Origin: DASQYE01 sp036389675
Lineage (GTDB): Bacteria > Acidobacteriota > Blastocatellia > Pyrinomonadales > Pyrinomonadaceae
DNA: 64,000 nt
Direction: 5' to 3'
Assembly: GCA_036389675.1 (NCBI GenBank)
Contig: DASVWI010000040.1
Location: 248,001 to 312,000 of the forward strand
Positions 52,028 to 60,919 of the stretch are shown here, in pieces (position 1 is the first letter of the stretch; the number at the start of each line of letters is the position of its first letter). The notes beneath the pieces are model-generated. The model was not told where the DNA came from. It ran no database searches and worked only from the letters and a program-made list of their open reading frames with translations. The translations under genes and the position numbers were made by a program.

Positions 52028-53631
52028 GAAACAGTATGAAAAACGAAGTGAGCAGAAAGGCGCGAGGCATCGTTGTTATAGAAAGCCCGGAGGGAAAGAT
52101 GTTGAGCGAGCAGCAAAGCAGAGAGGCGACGAGCGACAGCGCTCCTGAATCGAATGATAAAGCGCGTCGGGCGGGGCAGCGTCGCCGCCTTCTTCCGATC
52201 ATTCTCGGCCTCGTCCTCTCGGTCATCACGGCGCTGCCGGTAGCGTCCGTCACACAGGCGGCCACGACGCGACAAAGCCTGCGGGCTCAATCAGGGCAGG
52301 CGACGAAGCCCGGCGGCGACGAGCAGCGGCAACCGCCGACCGTGCCCGATCAGGCCTCCATACAGAACGTCGAGGCCACACAGGCGGCGCTCGTCACGGA
52401 GTTTGATGTCAACGGCCTGAAGGTGATCGTCAAGCGGCGACCGGGCAGCCTGACCGTGGCCGCGGGGCTTTTCCTTCGCGGCGGCTCGCGCAACATCACG
52501 GCGGAGAACGCCGGCATAGAAGCACTGATGCTGGACGTGGCGACGGAAGCGAGCGCGAACTTTCCGCGCGAGCGTATGCGCTCCGAGACCTCGCGTATGG
52601 GGACGGCGATTGGCGCGGGCGCGAACTACGATTACTCGGCGTGGACGCTCGCCTCGACGCGCGCCAACTTCGACCGCTCGTGGGAAATCTTCAAGGATGT
52701 CGTGCTGCGCCCATCCTTCAACAAGCAGGATGTGGAGCTGGTGCAGAGCCGCAGGGTCGCGGCCCTGCGCGACGACGAGGATACTCCTGACGATTACCTG
52801 CAACGCTTGCAGGAACGGGTCGCCTACGTCGGTCATCCCTATTTCAACCGCCCGAGCGGCACGGCTGAGACGGTCAGCCGCCTGACGGCGGAAGACCTGC
52901 GCCGCTATCACCAGCAGATGATGCAGACCTCTCGGTTGCTACTGGTGATAGTCGGCGACCTTGACCCCGCTCAGCTTCGCGCTTCCATCACGCAGTCCTT
53001 CGGACGACTTCCGCGCGGCGAGTACAAGCCCTCGCCGCTGCCGCAACTCTCCTTCACCACTCCTTCGGTCGAAGTGACAAGGCGCGGCCTGCCGACCAAC
53101 TACATACAGGGTCTGTTTGCCGCGCCGCCCTTGACGGCTGCCGACATCTACCCGATGCGTATCGCCTCAAGCGTTCTGCAAGACCGCGTTTTCGAGGAGG
53201 TGCGCGTCAAGCGCAATCTCTCCTACGCGCCGAGCTCTTTTCTCAAGAGTCAGGGAGCGAACGTCGGCGGCATCTACGTCACAGCCGTCGATGCGAACAA
53301 GGCCATCCGCGTCATGCTCGACGAGATTGCGCGGCTGCAACACGAGCCGATCAGGGCTGAAGAGATTACGGGCGTCGTTTCGCAATACCTGACCAGCTAT
53401 TACATGGGGCAGGAGACCAACGCGGCGCAGGTGGGCGAGCTCGCACAGTATGAGCTGATCGGCGGCGGTTGGCGCAACTCGCTGGTGACCATCGAACGCC
53501 TGCGCGCCGTCACCCCGGCGGACGTGCAGCGCGCCGCACGCTCCTACATGCGAAACATACGCTTTGTCGTCATAGGCAATCCAGACCAGATAGACAGAAA
53601 CATCTTCACGAGCCAGCTCGGCGCGGAATAA
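52024..53631 (+). CDS. M16B-family peptidase, non-catalytic subunit
   Basis: A 535-aa paralogue of the upstream gene that lacks HxxEH: the equivalent position reads AGIEALM. It keeps the C-terminal regions (RVKRNLSYAPSSFLKSQGAN and NAAQVGELAQYELIGGG) that in active/inactive M16 pairs supply the Arg/Tyr substrate grip. The start is GTG 52024, overlapping the previous stop (GTGA), or ATG 52036. A hydrophobic segment (LLPIILGLVLSVITALPVAS) near residue 60 follows a charged N-terminus. It is the partner subunit. Confidence 0.9.
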
Positions 53632-53659
53632 AAAGAGGGCGGCGCGTGGGGTCTCATGA

Positions 53660-53698
53660 AGAAAGGGTGAAGCTTGTGCGCCAAGCTTCACCCTTTCT
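53660..53698. terminator. bidirectional terminator hairpin
   Basis: AGAAAGGGTGAAGCTTG and CAAGCTTCACCCTTTCT form a 17-bp perfect stem with a 5-nt loop, between the convergent M16 and serine-protease genes. Confidence 0.75.
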
Positions 53699-53715
53699 GA
53701 TTCTACGTCACGCTT

Positions 53716-54858
53716 TTATCTATGGATTTCGCTCTTTAGTTTCTCGTATAGCTTGGCGTCGAGCGGCTCGAGCAGGTAGCTCTGCGTGATGGCCTGTGCG
53801 CGGTCGCCTATCTCAAGGTAGGTCATGCCGAGGTTGTAGTAGGCTTCGGCCTGACGCGGGTTGAGACGCGCGGCCTGCTTGTAGGCTTCGATGGCTTCGT
53901 TGAAGCTGCCGGAATAGAAGTAGGCGTCGCCGAGCTTGTTGTAAGCCTCAAAGGAGCTGGGGCGCAGGCGTATGGCCTGTTGAAAGGCGCGTATGGCGTC
54001 GCGGTTCTTACCCTGTTTGACCTTGCAATAGCCGACCTGAATCCACGCTTCGGCCCTTCCGGGATTCTTATCCACGGCGATCTCGAAATAGCCGAGCGCG
54101 CTCTCGTAGTTGCCGAGCCACAGCGAATTGAGCCCGTTCAAATACCATCTCTCCGAGGCGGCGTCGGCCTGCGCGTTGCCGCGCATCTTCAGGGCCAGGG
54201 CCTCAAACGTCAGGGGCTTTTCCGGCTCAAGGGAGGCGAGCCTTGAGGCGGAGAGCGCAAGATTAATGTTCTGGCCGTTAGTGACCACCATCGTCACCAC
54301 GCCTATGACTTCGCCGCGCATGTTAAGGAGCGGGCTGCCCGAATTGCCGTGCGAGATTGGGGCTGTGATCTGAATAATCCGTGCGAGGTTCGGCACTTCG
54401 CGCACGGCTGAGACGATGCCGTCGGCGATGGAGCCTTCCATCCGCAGAGGATTTCCGATGACGAAAATCTTTTCGCCCTCTTCGGGCACGACGTTCGATA
54501 TTTCCACGGAGCGCGCTCTCTCGGGCGGCATGTTGATGCCTAAGAGCGCGAGGTCGCCTTCGAGGTCAACGTCCAGAATGCCTGAGACCGCGAAGGTCTT
54601 GCCCTTGCCGTCGAAGGTTCTGATATCGGCGTGGTGTGCGCCCTCTATGACATGAAGGTTGGTGACGACCTGTCCGGGGCGTATGAAGAAACCGCTGCCG
54701 GTCACGGAGACGTTGTTCCTGGCGTCGTAGGTGATGACGGAAACGACCGAAGGCTTGACGCGGCGTATCAGTTCGGGGAGCGACTCCTCGGCCAGCGCGT
54801 TCCGGCTGAAAAGGATGAGCGAAGCGAGGGCCAGCAACAGGGGGAGGTTGCGTCTCAT
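53716..54858 (-). CDS. secreted trypsin-like serine protease with TPR repeats
   Basis: A 380-aa protein. A signal peptide (LPLLLALASLILFSRNALA) precedes a chymotrypsin-fold protease. The His is in TNLHVIEGA, the Asp in EGDLALLGI and the Ser in SHGNSGSPLLN, so the triad is intact. From about residue 230 three TPRs follow (WYLNGLNSLWLGNYESALGY, AWIQVGYCKVKQGK, AYNKLGDAYFYSGS and so on). There is no PDZ domain. It resembles HtrA-like periplasmic proteases in its catalytic part, with TPRs as the partner-binding part. A structured leader lies upstream. Confidence 0.88.
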   Translation of the reverse strand: MRRNLPLLLALASLILFSRNALAEESLPELIRRVKPSVVSVITYDARNNVSVTGSGFFIRPGQVVTNLHVIEGAHHADIRTFDGKGKTFAVSGILDVDLEGDLALLGINMPPERARSVEISNVVPEEGEKIFVIGNPLRMEGSIADGIVSAVREVPNLARIIQITAPISHGNSGSPLLNMRGEVIGVVTMVVTNGQNINLALSASRLASLEPEKPLTFEALALKMRGNAQADAASERWYLNGLNSLWLGNYESALGYFEIAVDKNPGRAEAWIQVGYCKVKQGKNRDAIRAFQQAIRLRPSSFEAYNKLGDAYFYSGSFNEAIEAYKQAARLNPRQAEAYYNLGMTYLEIGDRAQAITQSYLLEPLDAKLYEKLKSEIHR

Positions 54859-54908
54859 AGCTTAAAGTCCATTTAAACGGCGGGCACAAAAGACAGCTCA
54901 TGCCCGGT

Positions 54909-55105
54909 AAAAAAGGGAAAGCCCTTCTCAACTAAAGAGGGAAGCCCTTTCTGGTTTCTGGGAGCTAGACGCGAAGTGCGCCGCAAAAGAACTGCGAGAC
55001 CGAAAAGCTTACTTGCCCATCTTGAAGTACCCCTTGCAGGAACAAGCCGTCTCATCGTCGGGGGTTGGCGACCGGGAGTGCCCGACCACCGAATCAACGG
55101 CTGTC
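54909..55105 (-). other. candidate structured leader or small RNA with terminator
   Basis: On the minus strand several stems can be drawn. AGCCGT and ACGGCT (55097-55102 with 55045-55050) close a domain holding GTCGGG/CCCGAC. Then CTTG/CAAG and TACTT/AAGTA (55010-55029) hairpins follow. Near 54909-54955 come two tandem hairpins (AAAGGGCTTCCC and AAGGGCTTTCCC) ending in a run of six Ts, 50 nt before the protease start. A TATATT -10-like box lies near 55112. The arrangement aptamer-like fold, terminator, gene suggests a riboswitch or an independent small RNA. I match it to no known class. Confidence 0.4.
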
Positions 55106-55206
55106 CTGAATATACCACAACCGGCGCGCGCCCAAATCACACTATTTCGGATAAGGCGCGCCCCGTTTGTAAAAAGAATCCCCGGCGGAAAGCCATCCCT
55201 GACAAA

Positions 55207-55239
55207 AGAGGCCGCCTTTTCTAACGAAAGGCGGCCTCT
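55207..55239 (-). terminator. rho-independent terminator after the anti-sigma-like gene
   Basis: AGAGGCCGCCTTT and AAAGGCGGCCTCT form a 13-bp perfect stem, followed on the minus strand by TTTTGTC. Confidence 0.8.
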
Positions 55240-55305
55240 CTGGCTTGGGTCAGCGCTCTCGCTCGAAAACAGACGAGAGCCGAACGGGTTTACGCACTCG
55301 GCGAG

Positions 55306-56283
55306 TTACTTGATGATCGTTCCGACGACCGTGCCGGACGGGTTCGTGAACTCACTTTCCATCGTGATCAGCAGCCCGAAGTCCTGCAAGGCGGTCTCGG
55401 TCTGAATCTGCGCCTCGTTGCGCTGGCCGGTGTTGACTATCTGGCCCAGGCGCACGTACTTGTTGTCGGGCGAGACGGCCCACAGGGCATAGACCTGACC
55501 GGCGGGCGCGTCCTTCAACTCATGAAAGCGCATCTTGATGGTCGTTGGCCCATCCTTGCGCGGCTCTATATAGACGTTGGCGCGCGAGCCCGTCATCGCT
55601 CCCGAAAGCTTGATCTTCATCTCCGTGTCCGTTCCGCGACGGAAGCCCGGAATGCCAAGCATCGGGGCGCTGTAGGCGGAAGCCGTATTGGCTGTCGTCG
55701 TCGCCGAAACGCGTTCGCCGACCGCCGCGCCGTCCCTCTCACCGTGGCTCGAAAGCGGCACGACGGCGAGACCCTGCGGCACTGCGCTGCGCAGCAGCAC
55801 GTTCGTCGTTGGCGCGTAGGTCGTCAGGTTAGACTCGGGCGAGAGCACGAGCATGAATTTGTCTAAAGGCGCTGTGGTCGTCGCGCTGAATGTGCCCGTG
55901 CCGTTATTGACGGAGACAGGCCCCAGAAGGGTCAGCCGACCGACAGGGTCAACGGCGTAGAGATTCAGGTTGCTCACGTCGCCCGTCAGGCCGGACAAGT
56001 CCATGTTGATCGTCGTGCCGTTCGCCATACGCATGATCCTGGCCGTGCCCGTTGCGCCGGGAAGCGTCGCGCTCGGCGTCAGGTTGACGAGGACTTCCTT
56101 GCCTACCGGATACTCGACGACAGTCCATGAGCCGTCAGCATTTTGTGTGGTCTGTGTGACGGTGGTTCCCGTCACGGTGGTGGTCGTCGTTCCGGTGGTC
56201 TGTGTCTCCTGACCGAGGGCCAAGCCCACAGTGGTGAGGGCCAAAACAATCCCTCCTGCGATACTCACTAAACGTTTACTCAT
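55306..56283 (-). CDS. secreted protein with C-terminal anti-sigma (RskA)-like domain
   Basis: A 325-aa protein. A signal peptide (LVSIAGGIVLALTTVGLALG) is followed by a Thr-rich stretch (TQTTGTTTTTVTGTTVTQTT) and a strand-rich middle. The C-terminal 100 residues (AGQVYALWAVSPDNKYVRLGQIVNTGQ and LQDFGLLITMESEF, here in parts) resemble the extracytoplasmic domain of anti-sigma-K factors. The usual N-terminal zinc anti-sigma domain and the transmembrane helix are absent. So it is probably not a classical anti-sigma factor, rather a secreted relative of its outer domain. Confidence 0.65.
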   Translation of the reverse strand: MSKRLVSIAGGIVLALTTVGLALGQETQTTGTTTTTVTGTTVTQTTQNADGSWTVVEYPVGKEVLVNLTPSATLPGATGTARIMRMANGTTINMDLSGLTGDVSNLNLYAVDPVGRLTLLGPVSVNNGTGTFSATTTAPLDKFMLVLSPESNLTTYAPTTNVLLRSAVPQGLAVVPLSSHGERDGAAVGERVSATTTANTASAYSAPMLGIPGFRRGTDTEMKIKLSGAMTGSRANVYIEPRKDGPTTIKMRFHELKDAPAGQVYALWAVSPDNKYVRLGQIVNTGQRNEAQIQTETALQDFGLLITMESEFTNPSGTVVGTIIK

Positions 56284-56694
56284 CTAATTTCTCCTCCTGA
56301 ATTTTACTAATTTTGCCTGTCGCGGGGGGGAGAACAGTATTAACCTTGCTGGTCTAGTCGCAATGATCATGCCAGCCACGGGCGCGGCGTTAAGTTAGTG
56401 AAAGTTAGGGGTTTACGGACAACCGGCGGTCTCCCTTAAGCGGAGAGCGAAACATTACGATACATCGCGTGTATGGCATTTCACCGCTTATTTAATGGGC
56501 CGGAACTTCAGTGCCGAAGAAAGGCCGTAGAGGAGTTGAGAGCATCAGCGGGCCAAATCGTTTCTCAAATTGCTAGGAAATAAGAGGTTGATTTAAACTG
56601 TCCGGGAAAACTCGGGGTGAATACTTAGGCCGCACACCTGAACCCGAAGACCTATTTTCCAAGTCGTTTTATCATTCCCTGATCTCCGTCGGAG
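56284..56694. other. divergent intergenic region, no gene seen
   Basis: 411 nt between the divergent anti-sigma-like gene and the sensor kinase. It must hold both promoters. No strong consensus promoter, repeat or stem was recognised, and only short ORFs without coding character are present. Confidence 0.5.
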
Positions 56695-59600
56695 ATGCCT
56701 TCATTGCGCCTCGTAGCTATAAAAAGGCAGAGAGCGATCTTAGGTCCGGCATTGATGCTCGCCCTGCATCTGTTCTTAGCGACAGGAGTGCGGGCCGAGC
56801 ACTTGCCCGTCAAGACCTACACCATCGCCGACGGCCTCGCTCACGATGAGATCACCAGAATCGTTCAGGACTCTCACGGCTTCCTCTGGTTCTGCACCAT
56901 CGACGGGGTGAGCCGCTTTGACGGCTACCGCTTCACCAGCTACACGGCGAAAGACGGGCTGGCCTCCTCTTACGTCGAGGACATTCTTGAGAGCCGCGAC
57001 GGCTACTACTGGATAGCGACGGCAGCCGGTGTTAGCCGGTTCAACCCGCGGGCCGGCGCGCAGGGTGAGGCACACGCCCCGCGCGACAAAGCCGATGCGA
57101 TGTTCACCTCCTACCGTATCAGCAGCGACGCGCAGGTCAACGTCTCCGTCCTCTATGAAGACCGCGAGGGCCGTCTCTGGGTGGGCACATCGGGCGGGCT
57201 CTTTAGTCTTGAGCGTGGCAATGATGCTGGCGGCTACGCGTTCAGGAGAGTAGAGCTGGGCGTTAAATCGCGCTCCGAGGAGGTGATGGAAGTAAATGCC
57301 CTCGCCGAGGACGGGGAGGGTAGCCTCTGGATTGGAACAACCGAAGGGCTCGTGAGACGCACGCCCGATGGCCGCATGATTCATTATCGGCTCGTGCCAG
57401 CCGAATCCACGGATTATATCTGGGCGCTGCTCGCAGACGCGGAGGGCCGTCTGTGGGTGGGCCACCAGACGGGCCTGTTCATGCTGCGCCCCTTGCCAGC
57501 CGCACAGGCCGGTGCGGGCGACGGGCTTTCGGAAAGCGCCCTGAGTCTTGAGCGAGAGGGCGCTGCTCTTGCTACTGCGCGCACACAGCCGGGCGGCCTC
57601 AACTTGCCCGCCTTCGGCGCGGCCAGACGGTTCACCACCGCCGACGGCCTGCCGCACAACAACGTCCATGCTCTGCACCAATCGTCTGACGGAAGAGTCT
57701 GGCTCGGCACAGTTGGCGGAGGTCTGACCGTATTCGATGGCAGTGGCTTTCGCAGCTACACCGCGGCTCAGGGCCTGAGCAATAGAATCGTCGCCCTTGC
57801 CGAAGACCACGACGGCAACATGTGGGTCGGCACTCAGGCGAACGGCGCGATGAAGATCGCACGCAACGGTTTTCTCTCTTATGCCGAAGCGGACGGCCTC
57901 GGACACCCTGAGATCGTTCAAATCTACGAGGACAGGGCGGGCGAGCTTGTCGTCATCAGCTCAAAGTGGACGATCAATCGGCTGGATGGTGACAGGTTCA
58001 AGGCGTTGCGGCCTAACCTGCCGCAACAGATCATCGATTCCAGCTCTGGCCGCTGGGTCATCATTCAGGATCACCTCGGCGAGTGGTGGGTCGCCACCAA
58101 TCGGGGGCTCTATCGTTTCCCCAATGTCAGCCGCCTCGAAGACCTCGCGCGCGTCAGCCCGCTTGCCGTCTACACGACGCGCGACGGCCTCGCCGACAAT
58201 TACATCTCGCGCCTCTTCGAGGATTCACGCGGCGACATCTGGATCAGCTCCTTTAACCCGCCCGTGATGTTGACCCGCTGGGAACGCTCGACCAATACGC
58301 TTCATCGCTACTCGGAAAAGGACGGGCTGCCGGTCAACAACTGGACGAACGTTTTTATCGAAGACCAATCGGGCACGCTCTGGATTGGCCTGCACAACGG
58401 CGGGCTGGCGCGCTATCGCGACGGTCGCTTTGAAATCTTCGGCGCGGCGGAAGGCATCCCGATGGGACTCGAACAGGGGCTCTATTTCGACCGCGCGGGC
58501 AGACTCTGGCTCGCCACGCGCGGCCCCGGAATTGGCCGCATTGATAAACCGTGGGCCGCGCGCCCGGTGTCCGCACCCTTCATCAGCGCGGCCAGCCTTT
58601 CCAGTGAGAACCTGCGCTGCTTTGTCGAAGATCAGTGGGGCAACGTCTACATCGGAACGGCGCGCGGGGTCGAACGGCTCAGTCCCGCGACCGACCGGGT
58701 CAAACATTACACGACCGATGACGGATTGATCAGCAGCGAAGTTACGGTTGCGTTCCGCGACCGAAGGGGCGCGCTCTGGTTCGGCACGCGCGGCGGCCTT
58801 TCGCGTCTTGTGCCCGAAGCCGACACGGTGCAAGCGCCGCCGCCCGTCTACATCAGCGGCATGAGAGTCGGCGGCGTGCGGCACGCTATCTCGGAACTCG
58901 GCGAGACTGAAGTCAAGGGGCTTGTATTTGAAGCCAGCCAGAACCAGATCGAGATAGACTTTTTCGGGCTCGGGTTCGCGGCGGGCGAAAGCCTGCGTTA
59001 CCAATACATGCTCGAAGGCGTAGATCATACGTGGAGCGCCCCGACAGACCAGCGCACGGTGACGGCCAGCCTCGCTCCCGGCCATTACCTGTTCCGCGTG
59101 CGGGCCGTCAGCGCCGACGGCCTCACGACCGCGCGGCCCGCCACGGTCTCCTTCACCATCCTCACGCCCGTCTGGCGGCGCTGGTGGTTCGTCATGCTCT
59201 GTGCGCTCGTCGCCGGCGTGATCGCTTATGCCATCTATCGTTACCGCGTCAGGCGCGCCATCGAGCTGGAGCGTGTGCGAACGCGCATCGCCACAGACCT
59301 GCACGACGACATGGGAGCGAGCCTCTCGCAGATAGCCATCCTCAGCGAAGTCGCCAGCGCGCGCGTCGAGCGCGACAACTCTACCGTCAGAGAGCCCCTG
59401 ACGATGATCGCCGAGACCTCGCGCGAGATGGTCGGCTCGATGAGCGACATCGTGTGGGCCATCAACCCGGAGCGTGATCACCTGAGCGACCTCACGCAGC
59501 GCATGCGCCGCTTCGCCGGTGACATCCTGAACGCGCGCGACATAGACTTTCGCTTCCGCGTGCCCGCGCAGGACGAGCGCGATATCAAGCTCGGCGCGGA

Positions 59601-59964
59601 CGTGCGCCGCGAGATTTACCTCATCTTCAAGGAGAGCGTTAATAACCTCGCCAAGCATTCGGGCTGTACCGAGGCGGAGCTTGAGTTTAAGGTGGAAGGC
59701 GGCTGGATTATTATCAGGGTCAGCGATAACGGTCGCGGGTTCGATGCGGACGTCGGCGGCGTCGAGCCCGACGGCATGGGCGGGCATGGTCTTAATAGTT
59801 TACGCAGGCGCGCGCTGGCGCTCGGCGGGAGTTTCCGCGTCGAGTCGGAGCGCGGGCGGGGCACGCGCGTCGTGCTGAGAGTGCCCGTGACGGGCAGACC
59901 GCCACTGAGCTGGAAAAGGTTCCTACGTAAATACGTGGGGCGCAACGGGGGCGAGCGCGTGTAA
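56695..59964 (+). CDS. two-component sensor histidine kinase with Reg_prop beta-propellers
   Basis: A 1089-aa membrane kinase. A signal/anchor (GPALMLALHLFLATGVRA) leads to two periplasmic seven-bladed propellers of Reg_prop repeats (TSYTAKDGLASSYVEDILES, SLWIGTTEGLVRR and many like them). A Y_Y_Y domain (SLRYQYMLEGVDHTWS) and a transmembrane helix (WWFVMLCALVAGVIAYAIY) follow. The cytoplasmic part is HisKA_3 with phospho-His870 (ATDLHDDMGASLSQIA) and an HATPase with VSDNGRGFDAD and GMGGHGLNSL. It has no receiver domain. The partner regulator is the next gene, 35 nt downstream. The kinase class binds sugar polymers or breakdown products in Bacteroides, which is a hint, not proof, here. Confidence 0.92.
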   Translation: MPSLRLVAIKRQRAILGPALMLALHLFLATGVRAEHLPVKTYTIADGLAHDEITRIVQDSHGFLWFCTIDGVSRFDGYRFTSYTAKDGLASSYVEDILESRDGYYWIATAAGVSRFNPRAGAQGEAHAPRDKADAMFTSYRISSDAQVNVSVLYEDREGRLWVGTSGGLFSLERGNDAGGYAFRRVELGVKSRSEEVMEVNALAEDGEGSLWIGTTEGLVRRTPDGRMIHYRLVPAESTDYIWALLADAEGRLWVGHQTGLFMLRPLPAAQAGAGDGLSESALSLEREGAALATARTQPGGLNLPAFGAARRFTTADGLPHNNVHALHQSSDGRVWLGTVGGGLTVFDGSGFRSYTAAQGLSNRIVALAEDHDGNMWVGTQANGAMKIARNGFLSYAEADGLGHPEIVQIYEDRAGELVVISSKWTINRLDGDRFKALRPNLPQQIIDSSSGRWVIIQDHLGEWWVATNRGLYRFPNVSRLEDLARVSPLAVYTTRDGLADNYISRLFEDSRGDIWISSFNPPVMLTRWERSTNTLHRYSEKDGLPVNNWTNVFIEDQSGTLWIGLHNGGLARYRDGRFEIFGAAEGIPMGLEQGLYFDRAGRLWLATRGPGIGRIDKPWAARPVSAPFISAASLSSENLRCFVEDQWGNVYIGTARGVERLSPATDRVKHYTTDDGLISSEVTVAFRDRRGALWFGTRGGLSRLVPEADTVQAPPPVYISGMRVGGVRHAISELGETEVKGLVFEASQNQIEIDFFGLGFAAGESLRYQYMLEGVDHTWSAPTDQRTVTASLAPGHYLFRVRAVSADGLTTARPATVSFTILTPVWRRWWFVMLCALVAGVIAYAIYRYRVRRAIELERVRTRIATDLHDDMGASLSQIAILSEVASARVERDNSTVREPLTMIAETSREMVGSMSDIVWAINPERDHLSDLTQRMRRFAGDILNARDIDFRFRVPAQDERDIKLGADVRREIYLIFKESVNNLAKHSGCTEAELEFKVEGGWIIIRVSDNGRGFDADVGGVEPDGMGGHGLNSLRRRALALGGSFRVESERGRGTRVVLRVPVTGRPPLSWKRFLRKYVGRNGGERV

Positions 59965-59999
59965 ACTCCGCCAGATTCAGGAAAGGCGGAGCAACGCGT

Positions 60000-60686
60000 A
60001 TGCTGGAACATCAACAGGATTTAGAGATTATGGAAATGCCGCCCACGGCCACCATCAAGGTCGCCATCATCGAAGACCTGCGCGAAATACGCGAGGGGCT
60101 CAAAATCCTGATCAACGGGACGAGCGGTTATCGCTGCACGGGCAGCTTCGGCTCGATGGAGGAGGCGCTGGACAAGATAGGGCAGGAGCTTCCGGACGTA
60201 GTCCTCTCAGACATCGGTCTTCCGAAGATGGACGGCATCACGGGCATACGCATCCTCAAGGAGCGTTATCCGGGCCTGCTGATTCTGATGCTCTCGGTTT
60301 ACGACGATGACGCGCGCATCTTCGACGCGCTCTGCGCCGGGGCGTGCGGCTACTTGCTGAAGACCACCCCGCCGGCGCGAATTATTGAGAGTTTCAGGGA
60401 AGTCATGGCGGGCGGCGCGCCCATGTCGCCTGAGATAGCGCGCCGCGTCGTGACGCTCTTTCGCGATTTCCGCCCACCCGAGCGCGCCGATTACCATCTG
60501 ACACCGCATGAAACTCGTCTGCTCAAGCTGCTCGTCGAGGGTCATACCTACAAATCCGCCGCGCGCGAGCTGGGCGTTACCACCAACACAGTCTCTTTCC
60601 ACCTGCGGAGCATCTACGACAAGCTACAGGTACATTCCAAGTCGGAGGCCGTCGCCAAGGCTCTTCAAAACAGGCTCATCAAGTAA
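60000..60686 (+). CDS. LuxR-family response regulator
   Basis: A 228-aa regulator of the NarL type. The receiver has the acidic pocket (VAIIEDLREI) and Asp71 in VVLSDIGLPKMDGI, plus the switch region and KTTPP. The C-terminal HTH (LTPHETRLLKLLVEGHTYKS, then ARELGVTTNTVSFHLRSIYD, KLQVHSKSEAVAKAL) is LuxR/GerE type. It is paired with the HisKA_3 sensor kinase directly upstream. The large surface-protein gene 233 nt downstream is a possible target. Confidence 0.92.
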   Translation: MLEHQQDLEIMEMPPTATIKVAIIEDLREIREGLKILINGTSGYRCTGSFGSMEEALDKIGQELPDVVLSDIGLPKMDGITGIRILKERYPGLLILMLSVYDDDARIFDALCAGACGYLLKTTPPARIIESFREVMAGGAPMSPEIARRVVTLFRDFRPPERADYHLTPHETRLLKLLVEGHTYKSAARELGVTTNTVSFHLRSIYDKLQVHSKSEAVAKALQNRLIK

Positions 60687-60704
60687 AGAAAGCAAGAAGG
60701 CACG

Positions 60705-60754
60705 GGGCGAGCAGGCCCTTGAAGCGAGGCGTCGCTTCAAGGGCCTGCTCGCCC
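60705..60754. terminator. 23-bp perfect hairpin after the response regulator
   Basis: Two exact inverse arms of 23 bp (GGGCGAGCAGGCCCTTGAAG onward) close on a GGCG loop. No T tract follows, so termination is likely but not proven. A second small stem (AAGACCC/GGGTCTT) lies at 60781-60804. Confidence 0.6.
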
Positions 60755-60832
60755 TGTGATCCAGCGTCAGTATCTTCGCGAAGACCCTTCTCCGTGCGGG
60801 TCTTGAAAAGTCTCTTTCGCGGTCAAAACTAC

Positions 60833-60882
60833 CTACATATATGCGTGGTGACGTGCGGGGTCGCGCGCATGTATTTATGTAG
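60833..60882. promoter_or_regulatory. inverted repeat upstream of the surface-protein gene
   Basis: CTACATATATGCG and CGCATGTATTTATGTAG form a near-perfect inverted repeat spaced by about 20 nt, ending 37 nt before the next start codon. It may be an operator for the upstream LuxR-type regulator or a leader hairpin. Both are inferences. Confidence 0.4.
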
Positions 60883-60919
60883 CCGACCGGATTGAGAACT
60901 ATTCAAGAGGAGATTGAAG

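Noticed and set aside
54873..55118. 81-aa minus-strand frame
   Set aside because: It runs through the structured leader and its terminator hairpins, without ribosome site or protein character.
58225..59787. 520-aa minus-strand open frame
   Set aside because: Antisense to the sensor kinase, whose domains are clear; long antisense frames are expected at this GC content.
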